DNA from: Saprospiraceae bacterium
GTDB lineage: Bacteria > Bacteroidota > Bacteroidia > Chitinophagales > Saprospiraceae
Assembly: GCA_020627965.1 (NCBI GenBank)
Contig: JAHDFX010000041.1
Span: forward strand, 1-35,318
Direction of reading: 5' to 3'
DNA length: 35,318 nt
Shown here in pieces: positions 1 to 8,570 of this stretch. Positions within the stretch are counted from its first letter, which is position 1, and the number at the start of each line of letters is the position of its first letter. A program made the translations under genes and the position numbers. The notes under the pieces were generated by a model, which did no database searches, was not told where the DNA came from, and saw only the letters and a list, made by a program, of their open reading frames with translations.

Positions 1-2
1 CT

Positions 3-3000
3 GCCGAACTTAGCAATCTGAATGAGCTGACAAATTTAAGTATACACAGCAATTTGCTTAGTGGTTGTTATGTAAATGATCTAAGTAATTTTTGTAGTCA
101 GTTATCTCCGGCATTTAATACCAATTCCTATATTTCTGATAATAATAATTTTGATACTGCCTGGGAAGATTTTTGTACCAATGGAACAGGAACATGCCCT
201 TGTAGTTATACAGATTCACTGGCACTTGTAGCATTATACAACTCTGCTAATCTGGATGTCTGGACAAACAATTGGGATCTCAGCCAACCCATGCATACCT
301 GGTTTGGAGTAACAACCAATTCAAGTGGCTGTGTTATAGAACTGAACCTGAGTAACAACAATCTTCGAGGAAAGATTCCAGAAGAAATCGGGAATTTAGC
401 AAATCTGACGCAGTTAAATTTGAGTACCAATGTCTTGTTTGGTAATATCCCTGCCGAGATAGGTTATTTATCAAATCTAACTGCATTAAATTTAGAGGAG
501 AACTCATTTGTCGGGTTTATCCCTTCAGAAATTGGTAACCTAGTCAACCTGAATGAACTCAACCTAGGTTACAACAACATTATAGGGCAGATACCAGTCG
601 AGATTGGTAACTTAACTGCTCTTAGTATATTGGATTTTAGTAATAATGAGCTTACAGACACCATTCCTGCTGAATTAGAGAATTTGACTGATCTGACAGA
701 ACTATCCTTCAACAATAATAATCTGGCGGGGCAAATTCCCACAGAAATTGGTAACCTGACGAACCTCACAGTTATCAATCTAAATGGTAATCGGCTTAAT
801 GGCAACATTCCTGCTTCAATCGGAAATCTAAGTGATCTCGCCTACTTATACATTAATTACAATCAACTCACAGGCGCTATTCCACCTGCAATTGGTAATC
901 TAAATAACCTGATTGAGCTTGAATTAGGATATAATGATCTTAGTGCTAATATTCCTGTAGAAATTGGTAATCTAAGCATTTTGTCCAAACTTATTCTAAG
1001 CGGCAATGATCTTAGCGGTAGTATTCCTCTCACGATTGGTAACATGAGTAGTTTATCCGAACTCTATCTGGATCGCAATAATCTTAGTGGTAGTATTCCT
1101 CTAGGAATTGGCAATCTGAGCAATCTCTCCAAAATTACTCTGTATTATAATAATCTTAGTGGCAGTATTCCTGTCGACGTGGGTAATCTACTAGCATTAA
1201 ACTACTTAAACATAAGCCATAATCAACTCACTGGAAATATTCCTGGTGAAATTGGCAATCTGCCTGTTTTGAATTATTTGAGAACAAGCCATAATGATCT
1301 TAGTGGCTGCTATGACAATAACCTAGCTAATCTTTGTAATCAACTGGAATACAGCTCAGACTATTATATTTCTAATGGCAACAACTTTGATGCCCCCTGG
1401 GCAAACTTCTGCGATAGTTCGGCAGGTTCATGCCAAATACCTGATATTAATATTTGTCGATATAATGATTCTCTGGCACTGGTCGCCATATATAACGCTA
1501 TGAATACGACCAACTGGGCTAATGAATGGGCACTGGATCAGCCCATTGATACCTGGTACGGGGTAAGTCTTAATTCAGATGGTTGTGTAACTGAGCTAAA
1601 TCTGGATAATACGCTCTCTGGTGGAAGTATAGCAGCGGAAATTGGAGATTTAGGCAGTCTGACTTTCCTGAATTTGAACAATAACTCTCTTAGTGGGAAC
1701 ATTCCTGCCGAGATCGGTAATCTGGAAAATCTTGTATATTTATATCTCAGCAATAATAGCCTAACAGGTAATATACCGCCTGAGCTTGGCAATTTAAGCA
1801 ATCTGACAGACCTAAGATTAAATGTAAACAATCTTAATGGTTGCTATAGCGCTAATCTTATGACCCTTTGCAGTCAGTTATATGCCAGTACCAATGCTTA
1901 CATTTCAGATAATAATAACTTCGATGCCAACTGGGAAAGCTTCTGCAGTAATGGAATGGGCGGATGTAGTAATACCCCGGTCTGGCCAGGTGATTTTAAT
2001 AATAATGGTATAGCAGAAATGTCTGACTTATTATACTGGGCAATAGTGCAAGGCAATACAGGTACTCCTCGCTCTGGCGCCGGTCTTGACTGGACAGCAC
2101 AAAATTGTTTTGACTGGCCCAGTTCTGTTAATGGCATTAATAATAAGTATCAGGATGGAAATGGCGATGGTATTGTTGATAATGATGACCTGATGGCTTT
2201 GGTGCAAAATTATGATAGTATACACACTGTAATTCCAATAGATTATGGCTATAGTCCAATAACTTTCAGGCTTGAATTGGAAAGCAGCGTATCTGATGCT
2301 AATGCAACCACTAATACTTTTGCGCTCTACGTAGAGTCATCGTCGGGTACAACGCTAAGTATGCATGGACTAGCCTGTAGCATTGACCTTAGTGAAATAA
2401 TTGGAATAAACAGCATCAGTCTGGATACTAGTGGCTCTTCCTTAGTCCCTGATATTTATTTCGACAAATATAATCCTTCCCTAAAAAGGCTTGATCTTGC
2501 TATTAGTCGTACCGATAATATCAATCGCTTACTTGGCGGAAGTATCGTAAAACTTATTGTAATAGAAGATGGTATGCAGGGTGGCGATATTGCCAAAGTA
2601 GCCGTCAATAACGGTATTCTGGCATCTATAGGTGATGGAGCTCTCGAAGATGAGGTCATTATAAGCCACGTAAACAGTTCTTCTCTCTATGCCACTTATG
2701 GTGGTATTGGCGCAGGAGTAAACCTTGAAGTAACAGTTAATAAAATCGATGAACAATGTAATATACCAGGGCAGGCATCTGTAGAAGCCGTCAGTGGAAC
2801 AGCACCTTATACCTACAACTGGAGTACAGGAGCCACTGTTCCGACACTTAACAATTTGCCTTCAGGACAATACACCGTTACTGTTACAGATGCCAATGGA
2901 CTGTATACCATTATTCCCATACAGATCAATGGTGCGATACAATTATATGATGATGCCGGCAACCCACTCTGCAATAATGACTGTTCTGATTTCCTCAAGC

Positions 3001-3182
3001 CTACAGGTATATTAAATAGTGGTTCATATCAGGCAGGTATCTATCTGGAGTCAGAAGTTCTTATTCCCTCCGGAAATAATGTAGAATTTAAAGCAGGAGA
3101 AATGATCGGATTGAAATCCGGGTTTTCGGTGCGAGCCGGAGCTTCATTTTCCGGCGAAATAAAGGATTGCGAAGGGAATTAA
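3..3182 (+). CDS. Modular leucine-rich-repeat surface protein, 5' end outside the window
   Basis: The frame is open from the window edge (the first codons read A-E-L-S-N-L, already an LRR), so the true start lies upstream; the TTG at 54 is internal. Order of parts: the end of one LRR module with a Cys-containing C-cap (to about 205); a second module with an N-cap (D-S-L-A-L-V-A-L-Y-N), 13 plant-type 24-residue LRRs and a C-cap (about 205-1435); a third module with the same N-cap, three LRRs and a C-cap (about 1450-1965); a dockerin-like pair of Asp/Asn-rich calcium loops (D-F-N-N-N-G and D-G-N-G-D-G, about 1980-2220); a cohesin-like beta region (about 2240-2700); a SprB-type repeat (about 2755-2925); and a C-terminal domain resembling the Bacteroidota GCX_COOH/3-coathanger-stack tail, ending D-C-E-G-N. 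It is most likely exported and displayed on the cell surface as a binding protein. The ligand is unknown. Export by T9SS is an inference from the tail. Confidence 0.88.
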   Translation, partial: AELSNLNELTNLSIHSNLLSGCYVNDLSNFCSQLSPAFNTNSYISDNNNFDTAWEDFCTNGTGTCPCSYTDSLALVALYNSANLDVWTNNWDLSQPMHTWFGVTTNSSGCVIELNLSNNNLRGKIPEEIGNLANLTQLNLSTNVLFGNIPAEIGYLSNLTALNLEENSFVGFIPSEIGNLVNLNELNLGYNNIIGQIPVEIGNLTALSILDFSNNELTDTIPAELENLTDLTELSFNNNNLAGQIPTEIGNLTNLTVINLNGNRLNGNIPASIGNLSDLAYLYINYNQLTGAIPPAIGNLNNLIELELGYNDLSANIPVEIGNLSILSKLILSGNDLSGSIPLTIGNMSSLSELYLDRNNLSGSIPLGIGNLSNLSKITLYYNNLSGSIPVDVGNLLALNYLNISHNQLTGNIPGEIGNLPVLNYLRTSHNDLSGCYDNNLANLCNQLEYSSDYYISNGNNFDAPWANFCDSSAGSCQIPDINICRYNDSLALVAIYNAMNTTNWANEWALDQPIDTWYGVSLNSDGCVTELNLDNTLSGGSIAAEIGDLGSLTFLNLNNNSLSGNIPAEIGNLENLVYLYLSNNSLTGNIPPELGNLSNLTDLRLNVNNLNGCYSANLMTLCSQLYASTNAYISDNNNFDANWESFCSNGMGGCSNTPVWPGDFNNNGIAEMSDLLYWAIVQGNTGTPRSGAGLDWTAQNCFDWPSSVNGINNKYQDGNGDGIVDNDDLMALVQNYDSIHTVIPIDYGYSPITFRLELESSVSDANATTNTFALYVESSSGTTLSMHGLACSIDLSEIIGINSISLDTSGSSLVPDIYFDKYNPSLKRLDLAISRTDNINRLLGGSIVKLIVIEDGMQGGDIAKVAVNNGILASIGDGALEDEVIISHVNSSSLYATYGGIGAGVNLEVTVNKIDEQCNIPGQASVEAVSGTAPYTYNWSTGATVPTLNNLPSGQYTVTVTDANGLYTIIPIQINGAIQLYDDAGNPLCNNDCSDFLKPTGILNSGSYQAGIYLESEVLIPSGNNVEFKAGEMIGLKSGFSVRAGASFSGEIKDCEGN
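337..1305 (+). repeat. Tandem 72-nt LRR-coding repeats (13 units)
   Basis: Thirteen consecutive 24-residue units follow the pattern x-x-L-x-L-x-x-N-x-L-x-G-x-I-P-x-E-I-G-N-L-x-x-L, the plant-type LRR consensus. The units are similar at DNA level too: blocks such as attggtaatct and agtggtagtattcct recur every 72 nt. This makes the array a candidate for copy-number change by recombination. A shorter array of three units follows at about 1590-1835. Confidence 0.85.
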
Positions 3183-3260
3183 AATTAGCAGCATTTGAAT
3201 AATATAAGTACCATGTAATACGCAAGCCGCAAAGCGAATTCATTAAATATAAAAGCAATC

Positions 3261-3323
3261 TATTCACCACAGATAGCACAGAGCAACATAATTAGAGAAA
3301 TTTGTGTTTATCTGTGGTGAATA
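3261..3323. repeat. Inverted repeat of the 'attcaccacagat' type, possible bidirectional terminator
   Basis: Arms tattcaccacagat (3261-3274) and atctgtggtgaata (3310-3323) are perfect 14-nt inverted copies around a 35-nt loop. The element lies between two convergent genes, the LRR gene ending at 3182 and the hydroxylase ending at 3344, so it could form a hairpin at the 3' end of either transcript. It resembles the dispersed 'accacagag...cacagag' palindromes common between bacterial genes, and its arm head is shared with the element at 13819-13900. Confidence 0.6.
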
Positions 3324-3343
3324 ATAGGCTTTATTTTAAGTAC

Positions 3344-5107
3344 TTAAGACATACTAACTTCTTCCTTCAGCATAGCAATGCCATCAGTGATCAAATCATG
3401 CAGATTAGGCTTCTGCTCCACCAAATCAAGTAAGTATGCCGTTATTTGCTCCTTCAATGCTTCATCTTTACTGATTTCCAGTATTTCTAAAGCCAGCAGC
3501 CAATCGTTGGTATAGGCTGATTTTATGGTTCTGAAAATAGCATTCAATTCCTTTTCATCACTGATATTTTCCTCTCTGAGTTTTCTGACCGTCCGGTAGT
3601 AAGCTTCCAAACGGATAGTTTTTTCTGATTTCACAGGCTGAACCGTCAGTACTTTGGAAGCTTCATATAGATTTGGGAAAGAATTGTAGTCGGCTGCACC
3701 AGCAAAGGCAGAAATAATTTCCTTCCCAACCGCCATATCGAACATACCATACTCAGGCATAAAAAGCACCTCGTCTTTATAGGTGACGGTACAGTCCTTT
3801 AAGCGAATCAACATTAGTTTGCCCTGTATGTTTCTTACACCTGTCACATTGAGCCCTTCGACTTTTATACCACTTTCAAACTCGAAAGACAGCCATTTCC
3901 CATCATAAAAATTATAAGCTTTTAAATCTACAGGTCCCATGTCTTCAATAGCAAGACTGATACGCTTCAATTTGCCTAATGGCGAAGAAAAACCCTTTGG
4001 ATGAGCAGCTACACCATGCCCAATTAATTCCTGATTTCGATAAGCCAGAGCGGTTGATCCTTCTGTTTTAAAGAAAATCACTTCACGATCTTCGTTCATG
4101 ATCATTCTGGAAAACTGACCAGATATTTGCAGCCCTGTACTCAGTTCTATAGTACCGACCATTTCTGAGTCGATCAATTTTTGTAAACCTTTGTATCCGC
4201 CTTTTCTAATGCTCATGGTCGTCGCATAATCCTCTAAGACCTCCATGAGATAAGAAAAGTCAGGGGTAACGAATAGTTGTGGTTGTGGTTTTGTGATGTC
4301 GAAATCCTGATAAGCGGCATCTATCGAATAAGGAATTTTATTGACTTCGCCACTCATACACCATTTGCTTTCTCCAATGGAAGATAATAAGCCAGCCCCA
4401 TAAATTTTCGGATTTTCTGTATCACCAATTAGCCCATATTCTACACTCCACCATTGTAAATTTCTCATTTGCGCCATTTCAGACAACTCTACTTCCATTG
4501 CCTGAAGTCGGTCAACTTCAAGAGCTGCGGCTTCGATCTCTTTTTCAGGTGTTCCTTCTGCCTCTTTCAGAATAGATAATTTCCTGACTGCCTCATAAAG
4601 GTCTATATCGTGTCTGGACAAGATGGCTTTTGCGCCGAGCTCGCCCAATCTTCGCAGATACTCCGCATAATCGGGGTTAGCAATGATCGGGGCATGTCCG
4701 GCTGATTCGTGGATAATATCTGGCGCAGGTGTATATTCTATATTTTCGAGTTGGCGAATATCAGAGGCGATCACCAATACTTTATAAGCCTGAAATTCCA
4801 TGAAAGCATTAGGCGGAATAAAACCATCTACCGCCGCAGCTGCCCAACCGATTTTTTTGAGAATACGATTCATGCCATACATGCTAGGAATAGAATCAAT
4901 AGAAATTCCTGTTTGTTCCAGTCCGTTCACGTAGGATTCGTGCGCCATTTTCGACAAATACTGCACATTTTTTCGCATCACATATCGCCAGACCGCCTGA
5001 TTGATAGGTGTATATCGCTCATAATCCTGTGGCTTGATAAATTGTTTGAGATGTGGCGGCAGCCTGTCTATCAGCTCATTGCTCTCGAATCCTTTTGTGT
5101 TGTCCAT
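3344..5107 (-). CDS. Aromatic amino acid hydroxylase (phenylalanine 4-monooxygenase type), long form
   Basis: This is a 587-residue tetrahydropterin-dependent iron enzyme, predicted to hydroxylate phenylalanine to tyrosine in the cytoplasm. The catalytic domain fills about residues 30-270. The 2-His-1-carboxylate iron site is visible as H133 and H138 in the motif H-E-S-A-G-H and E223 in W-W-S-V-E-Y-G-L. There is no N-terminal ACT regulatory domain. About 300 residues follow the catalytic domain, so the protein is about twice as long as compact bacterial PhhA enzymes (about 260-300 residues). This extension has no motif I can name and ends in a helical, Glu/Lys-rich segment. It starts at ATG 5107 with a promoter-like box just upstream and appears to be transcribed alone. 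Phenylalanine is the likeliest substrate; tyrosine or tryptophan cannot be excluded from sequence. Confidence 0.9.
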   Translation of the reverse strand: MDNTKGFESNELIDRLPPHLKQFIKPQDYERYTPINQAVWRYVMRKNVQYLSKMAHESYVNGLEQTGISIDSIPSMYGMNRILKKIGWAAAAVDGFIPPNAFMEFQAYKVLVIASDIRQLENIEYTPAPDIIHESAGHAPIIANPDYAEYLRRLGELGAKAILSRHDIDLYEAVRKLSILKEAEGTPEKEIEAAALEVDRLQAMEVELSEMAQMRNLQWWSVEYGLIGDTENPKIYGAGLLSSIGESKWCMSGEVNKIPYSIDAAYQDFDITKPQPQLFVTPDFSYLMEVLEDYATTMSIRKGGYKGLQKLIDSEMVGTIELSTGLQISGQFSRMIMNEDREVIFFKTEGSTALAYRNQELIGHGVAAHPKGFSSPLGKLKRISLAIEDMGPVDLKAYNFYDGKWLSFEFESGIKVEGLNVTGVRNIQGKLMLIRLKDCTVTYKDEVLFMPEYGMFDMAVGKEIISAFAGAADYNSFPNLYEASKVLTVQPVKSEKTIRLEAYYRTVRKLREENISDEKELNAIFRTIKSAYTNDWLLALEILEISKDEALKEQITAYLLDLVEQKPNLHDLITDGIAMLKEEVSMS

Positions 5108-5119
5108 ATTATTTTTTTA

Positions 5120-5127
5120 CAAAACTA
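5120..5127 (-). promoter_or_regulatory. Candidate -7 box (TAGTTTTG) of the hydroxylase gene
   Basis: Read on the minus strand, TAGTTTTG matches the Bacteroidota -7 consensus TAnnTTTG and ends 12 nt before the ATG. No clear -33 element is seen, and the leader would be very short. Confidence 0.4.
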
Positions 5128-5207
5128 AGTGTTTTATGGGATAGATGCACGATCGTACTGGCCTTTTAGTCTAGCTCTGCTATTAAAATAAAAACCTAAA
5201 ACATAAC

Positions 5208-5340
5208 CGTCATGCCGGACTTGATCCGGTATCTCATAGGCGATGAAAAGTGATTTTAGAAGCAACCCTTCTGAAAAAAAATCGTGCTAAACCCTAACCA
5301 GTGCCGTATAGTTATCGGCAGAATCAAGTTCAGAATGACG
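5208..5340. repeat. Dispersed palindromic element with 'cgtcat' ends
   Basis: The element is bounded by cgtcat at 5208 and atgacg at 5335-5340. The outer arms (about 5208-5229 and 5319-5340) match at 17 of 22 positions when one is inverted. The left arm reads cgtcatgccggacttgatcc; the right arm, inverted, reads cgtcattctgaacttgattc. It lies in the 305-nt spacer between the hydroxylase and the PNGase F-like gene. It resembles widespread MITE- or REP-like intergenic palindromes. No transposase is present. The rest of this spacer holds no gene. Confidence 0.65.
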
Positions 5341-5370
5341 TTCTCTTTTTGGGAATTTTAAGAATTCATA

Positions 5371-5397
5371 CCTTTAATCGCACAGCTCGACTAAAGG
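5371..5397 (-). terminator. Hairpin 15 nt after the PNGase F-like gene
   Basis: Plus-strand arms cctttaatcg (5371-5380) and cgactaaagg (5388-5397) enclose a 7-nt loop. The single mismatch is A-C on the plus strand but becomes a G-U wobble in RNA copied from the minus strand, so the stem is fully paired only in the transcript of the upstream minus-strand gene. This favours a terminator or 3'-end role for that gene. Confidence 0.5.
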
Positions 5398-5412
5398 CAC
5401 TGATACGATGAT

Positions 5413-7455
5413 TTATTCTATTAATACCTTACGGCTCAATTGTCCGCCATCATATTCAATATTCAGCAAGTATAAGCCTTTCGGCAAATGTTGTACGTTA
5501 AGTGTTTGAGAATAATTGCCCTGAACATTTCCTAACCTGATTTCATGTACAGACTGTCCTAGTAGATTCAGGACGGATAATTCTGCATTTTCAAGCTGAA
5601 TGTTTTCTAATTCAATATTGAATAAACCAGTATTTGGGTTTGGGCGTACCTTGAGTTGCTTATCTTCCAATATTATATCTTCATTGGAAACCGGCGTGCA
5701 ATCTCCACTATGAGGAATGGCTCCTATTTCACCAATAGTAAACTCGTAATGAATTTCAGAACCAAAATCGGCATTGAAAGTTTTAAGTGCAAAAGGTATA
5801 TCTGCCCGGAAAATAAAGGCAGAGCCATTGCCTTGCGCTGTATTTGCCCACCATTGAAGTCCATCACCGCCAGTATCGAAAATACGAAGGATATAACAAT
5901 TTGGTGTTAGGTTAACTTCGTCTTCATAAGTAGAATTATTACCTAATGAGCCAACAGCTCTTTCAGAAATGACATTTCCATCTGAATCCGTTAATACATA
6001 GCCATTTTCATAGCCTCTGTTATTCGTCTGAATACGTATTTTCAGGTCGGGCGGGAAAGTCGCATTGGGTACTTCAAAAGTTGAGCTTAATTTATCATTC
6101 AAAGAATTATCATCCATTCCGCCATTAACACTAATGATTTCGGCATTGAAAGTTTTATCATTTTCATCGTATTCTGACCAAACTATGGAAGGCAGAGCAA
6201 CTTCTTCAGACTCCATAAAAGCCAGGTTGCCTGTCCAGGTAAATGTGCAAACGCCACTGCCATTTACACCGTACTCAATAATGGCAGAAGTCAATGGATT
6301 TTGCCCTTCATTTTTCAATTTGATGACAGGCTGACCACAGGCAGGATTGACACGTTTGTGCGCATCCGCTGTACTAGGTTGAATGATGTCTTCTAATGCC
6401 CCGTCATTCACGAAATTATTATCTTTATAAGTGACCAATTGTATACTATAAATATAGCTTGGCTGCTGGGCACCATTCCAGAAATAGCTTTCCATATCCA
6501 CATTAATATCGGCAGTTTGTCCGGCTGTTACATAGGGCGTCAGGTCATGCTCAAAAGCATAAGCTTTATCGCCCGGACACCAATTGGCTCTATTATATAT
6601 CCAGGTTCCACCTTGTGGATATATTGGATTAAAACCACAGTCATCACGCCAAATAGACTGTTCGGCGATCTGGTTTCCGTCCACTTTTACATAATAATCC
6701 CTTTCACAAAATTCGGCGCAATTTACATTATTATCGAAGCCATGCCCACTGATCGTTACCCGTAGTTTTGCACTGCTCATATCAGTTGGCATATCCAGTG
6801 TTTTTTGAGGGAAATTATTATTTTCAAAAGCAAAGCCGCCTGTTAAATAACTGCCACTGCCCTGATAAACATTTTTAATACCAATAACTTCACGAGCTGG
6901 CGTTCCTTCTATAAATTTGAAATCCAGCGTAACTGAAAAACCGCTCGACCAGCCATCATAAAATGCCCGAATCATTACATCATCACGCAATAGATGTACA
7001 AAATCGGTAACATCGAAAACGTACTTGTGTTTCCAATTATTATTATACCCTTGCTGATTAGTTGCCATATAACCACCATAAGGTGTAATCACCCTTCCCA
7101 ATTCAAAGGACTCCATGACTTCAAAAACATTCCAGATAGTATCCATTGTAATGGTATCAACAGTAAGCACTGTAGAATCAAAAGCACCTGTTGGAATACG
7201 AGCTTCTATCTTTGTGGTATAATCCCAGTCGCTACATCCACCGGAAGCACAGCCCATAGTGTATTCCATCAATATTTTATTGTATGTCACAGAGCCATCC
7301 GGGAAAGTTCCCATTTGCTCGTAAGGTCCATACCATGTCATATCTACTGCCTGATGTACAGAGACCGTAGTGGTATCTCCGGGCGCAGCATGCGTAATGG
7401 AAGTATTGAGTAAAAAGGTTAATAAAGCAATTAAAGTCAGGTAATGTATTTTCAT
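5413..7455 (-). CDS. Secreted PNGase F-like peptide:N-glycosidase with T9SS type A tail
   Basis: This 680-residue exported protein is predicted to cleave the glycosylamine bond between Asn and N-linked glycans. A signal peptide covers residues 1-23, with cleavage after T-H-A just before A-P-G-D. Residues about 30-365 align by eye with the two domains of PNGase F: G-C-S-D-W-D (C-D-E-W-D in PNGase F), L-G-R-V-I-T-P-Y (I-G-R-F-I-T-P-Y), D-V-T-D-F-x-x-L-L, and N-C-A-E-F-C (G-C-A-E-W-C). PNGase F catalytic residues D60 and E206 correspond to D78 and E248; E118 corresponds to D167, a conservative change. Residues about 370-600 are extra beta-rich sequence absent from PNGase F. The end (R-P-N-P-N-T-G to K-V-L-I-E) is a type A sorting domain, so cell-surface or secreted location by T9SS is expected. 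The substrate is probably foreign glycoprotein; this is an inference. Confidence 0.82.
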   Translation of the reverse strand: MKIHYLTLIALLTFLLNTSITHAAPGDTTTVSVHQAVDMTWYGPYEQMGTFPDGSVTYNKILMEYTMGCASGGCSDWDYTTKIEARIPTGAFDSTVLTVDTITMDTIWNVFEVMESFELGRVITPYGGYMATNQQGYNNNWKHKYVFDVTDFVHLLRDDVMIRAFYDGWSSGFSVTLDFKFIEGTPAREVIGIKNVYQGSGSYLTGGFAFENNNFPQKTLDMPTDMSSAKLRVTISGHGFDNNVNCAEFCERDYYVKVDGNQIAEQSIWRDDCGFNPIYPQGGTWIYNRANWCPGDKAYAFEHDLTPYVTAGQTADINVDMESYFWNGAQQPSYIYSIQLVTYKDNNFVNDGALEDIIQPSTADAHKRVNPACGQPVIKLKNEGQNPLTSAIIEYGVNGSGVCTFTWTGNLAFMESEEVALPSIVWSEYDENDKTFNAEIISVNGGMDDNSLNDKLSSTFEVPNATFPPDLKIRIQTNNRGYENGYVLTDSDGNVISERAVGSLGNNSTYEDEVNLTPNCYILRIFDTGGDGLQWWANTAQGNGSAFIFRADIPFALKTFNADFGSEIHYEFTIGEIGAIPHSGDCTPVSNEDIILEDKQLKVRPNPNTGLFNIELENIQLENAELSVLNLLGQSVHEIRLGNVQGNYSQTLNVQHLPKGLYLLNIEYDGGQLSRKVLIE

Positions 7456-7506
7456 AGCTAATGTTTTTTGATATAATCAATAGGCAAAAATAATTAATAT
7501 TTTCTA

Positions 7507-7523
7507 ACAATACTTCGTATTGT
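7507..7523 (-). terminator. Mini-hairpin after the patatin-like gene (caatac-gaa-gtattg)
   Basis: On the minus strand this reads acaatac-gaa-gtattgt, a 7-bp stem with a GAA triloop. It begins 4 nt after the stop codon of the patatin-like gene and is followed by TTAGAAAATATT. It belongs to the same 15-nt family as copies at 12411-12425, 12626-12640 and 12648-12662. A terminator or mRNA 3'-end role is inferred from position. Confidence 0.5.
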
Positions 7524-7526
7524 ATT

Positions 7527-8570
7527 CTAAAACTGTTGTAGGTTTTCTCTCAGGGTTTCAGGATTTAAGAGTTTTTCAAAGTCTTCAACGAGATATTTTC
7601 CCATTTCTCTGGCTTTTAGCCAAACTTTGATGCGTTCGTCCGGCTCTTTAGCGTAAGCGTAGAAGTCTTTAAGGTCGGTTAATTTCTGATTAGGCAACAT
7701 CTGAACAAATTCAGGTGAAGGGTATATTAATACCGTATTATGATGATGTTTTGAAAAACGGAAAGGATTTTTTTTGTCGAACCAACCTGGCTTAATATAG
7801 CCAAAGAAGTGCGGATATAGAACCAGTTTATCGCCTATATCGTATTTAAAATCAAGATGATAATCTACAATGCCACCATCCCAGCAATCATGTCCATCAA
7901 TAGAAATAGGTTCCATAATTAAGGGAATAGCTCCGCTTGCTCGTAAAGCAGGCAGCAGGTTCTCTTCCGTCAATAGTACTAGCTCAGAAGCTATACCATC
8001 GTCTAATATAAGTGTTTGTTCGGCATTGGAGAAAGTCAGTCTTTTTAGGTGCTTGCCGATACTTTTCCGATACAGCCAATGTTGCAGGAACATTTTACCA
8101 AACTTGTATTTTAGGTTTCTGTTCGTATTGGTTTTAAAAGTATTTAAGTCTTGTGAAACCTGTATATGTAGTTTACGCTGTGTATTGCTTAAAATATGTT
8201 GTGTTCCGTTTCCAAGTGTATTAGTAATTAATTTCCGGCATCCTTCTGTTACCTCATTCCATGAAGCGTCCTCTGAATATCTTTGATGAATATATTCGTA
8301 AGACAAACGATGCATCGCCTCTACAGGATCATTATGCGAATAAGTCATGGAACGCCAGGCGCCGATAGAAGCACCGATAAAGTGAATGGGCTGTTCGTGT
8401 TCTTTCAGGAAATTTTGCATCATGTACAAGTCCAGATGATACAGGATTATCCATTTAGGTCCGCCGGCTGCCGCTGCAAATACTTTTATATCTTTCGGTT
8501 GCAGCCCTTTTTCCATGAGCCTGGCATAAGCCTTTTCCCCGGCTTTGATGTGTAGGTGTTTTGTTTTCAA
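7527..8570 (-). CDS. Patatin-like phospholipase family protein
   Basis: This 347-residue cytoplasmic-type protein has the Ser/Asp catalytic dyad of patatin-like acyl hydrolases. The oxyanion glycines lie in A-A-A-G-G-P-K (residues 34-39), the nucleophile is S68 in G-A-S-I-G (standing for G-x-S-x-G), and the second catalytic residue is D231 in D-G-G. No signal peptide or membrane segment is seen. The open frame begins just after a stop codon, and the most upstream start is a TTG at 8570 that overlaps the TGA of the GNAT gene, suggesting translational coupling. The first ATG is at residue 19 (8516), so a shorter protein starting there is possible and would keep all catalytic motifs. The substrate (phospholipid or other acyl ester) is unknown. 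Confidence 0.8.
   Translation of the reverse strand: MKTKHLHIKAGEKAYARLMEKGLQPKDIKVFAAAAGGPKWIILYHLDLYMMQNFLKEHEQPIHFIGASIGAWRSMTYSHNDPVEAMHRLSYEYIHQRYSEDASWNEVTEGCRKLITNTLGNGTQHILSNTQRKLHIQVSQDLNTFKTNTNRNLKYKFGKMFLQHWLYRKSIGKHLKRLTFSNAEQTLILDDGIASELVLLTEENLLPALRASGAIPLIMEPISIDGHDCWDGGIVDYHLDFKYDIGDKLVLYPHFFGYIKPGWFDKKNPFRFSKHHHNTVLIYPSPEFVQMLPNQKLTDLKDFYAYAKEPDERIKVWLKAREMGKYLVEDFEKLLNPETLRENLQQF

Noticed and set aside
54-62. TTG at 54 as the start of the LRR protein
   Set aside because: The frame is open to the window edge and the upstream codons continue the LRR pattern, so the gene begins outside the window.
337-1305. Eukaryotic (plant) contamination, because of the plant-type LRRs
   Set aside because: The same frame ends in SprB-type and GCX-like bacterial domains and the flanking genes are bacterial; plant-type LRRs also occur in bacteria.
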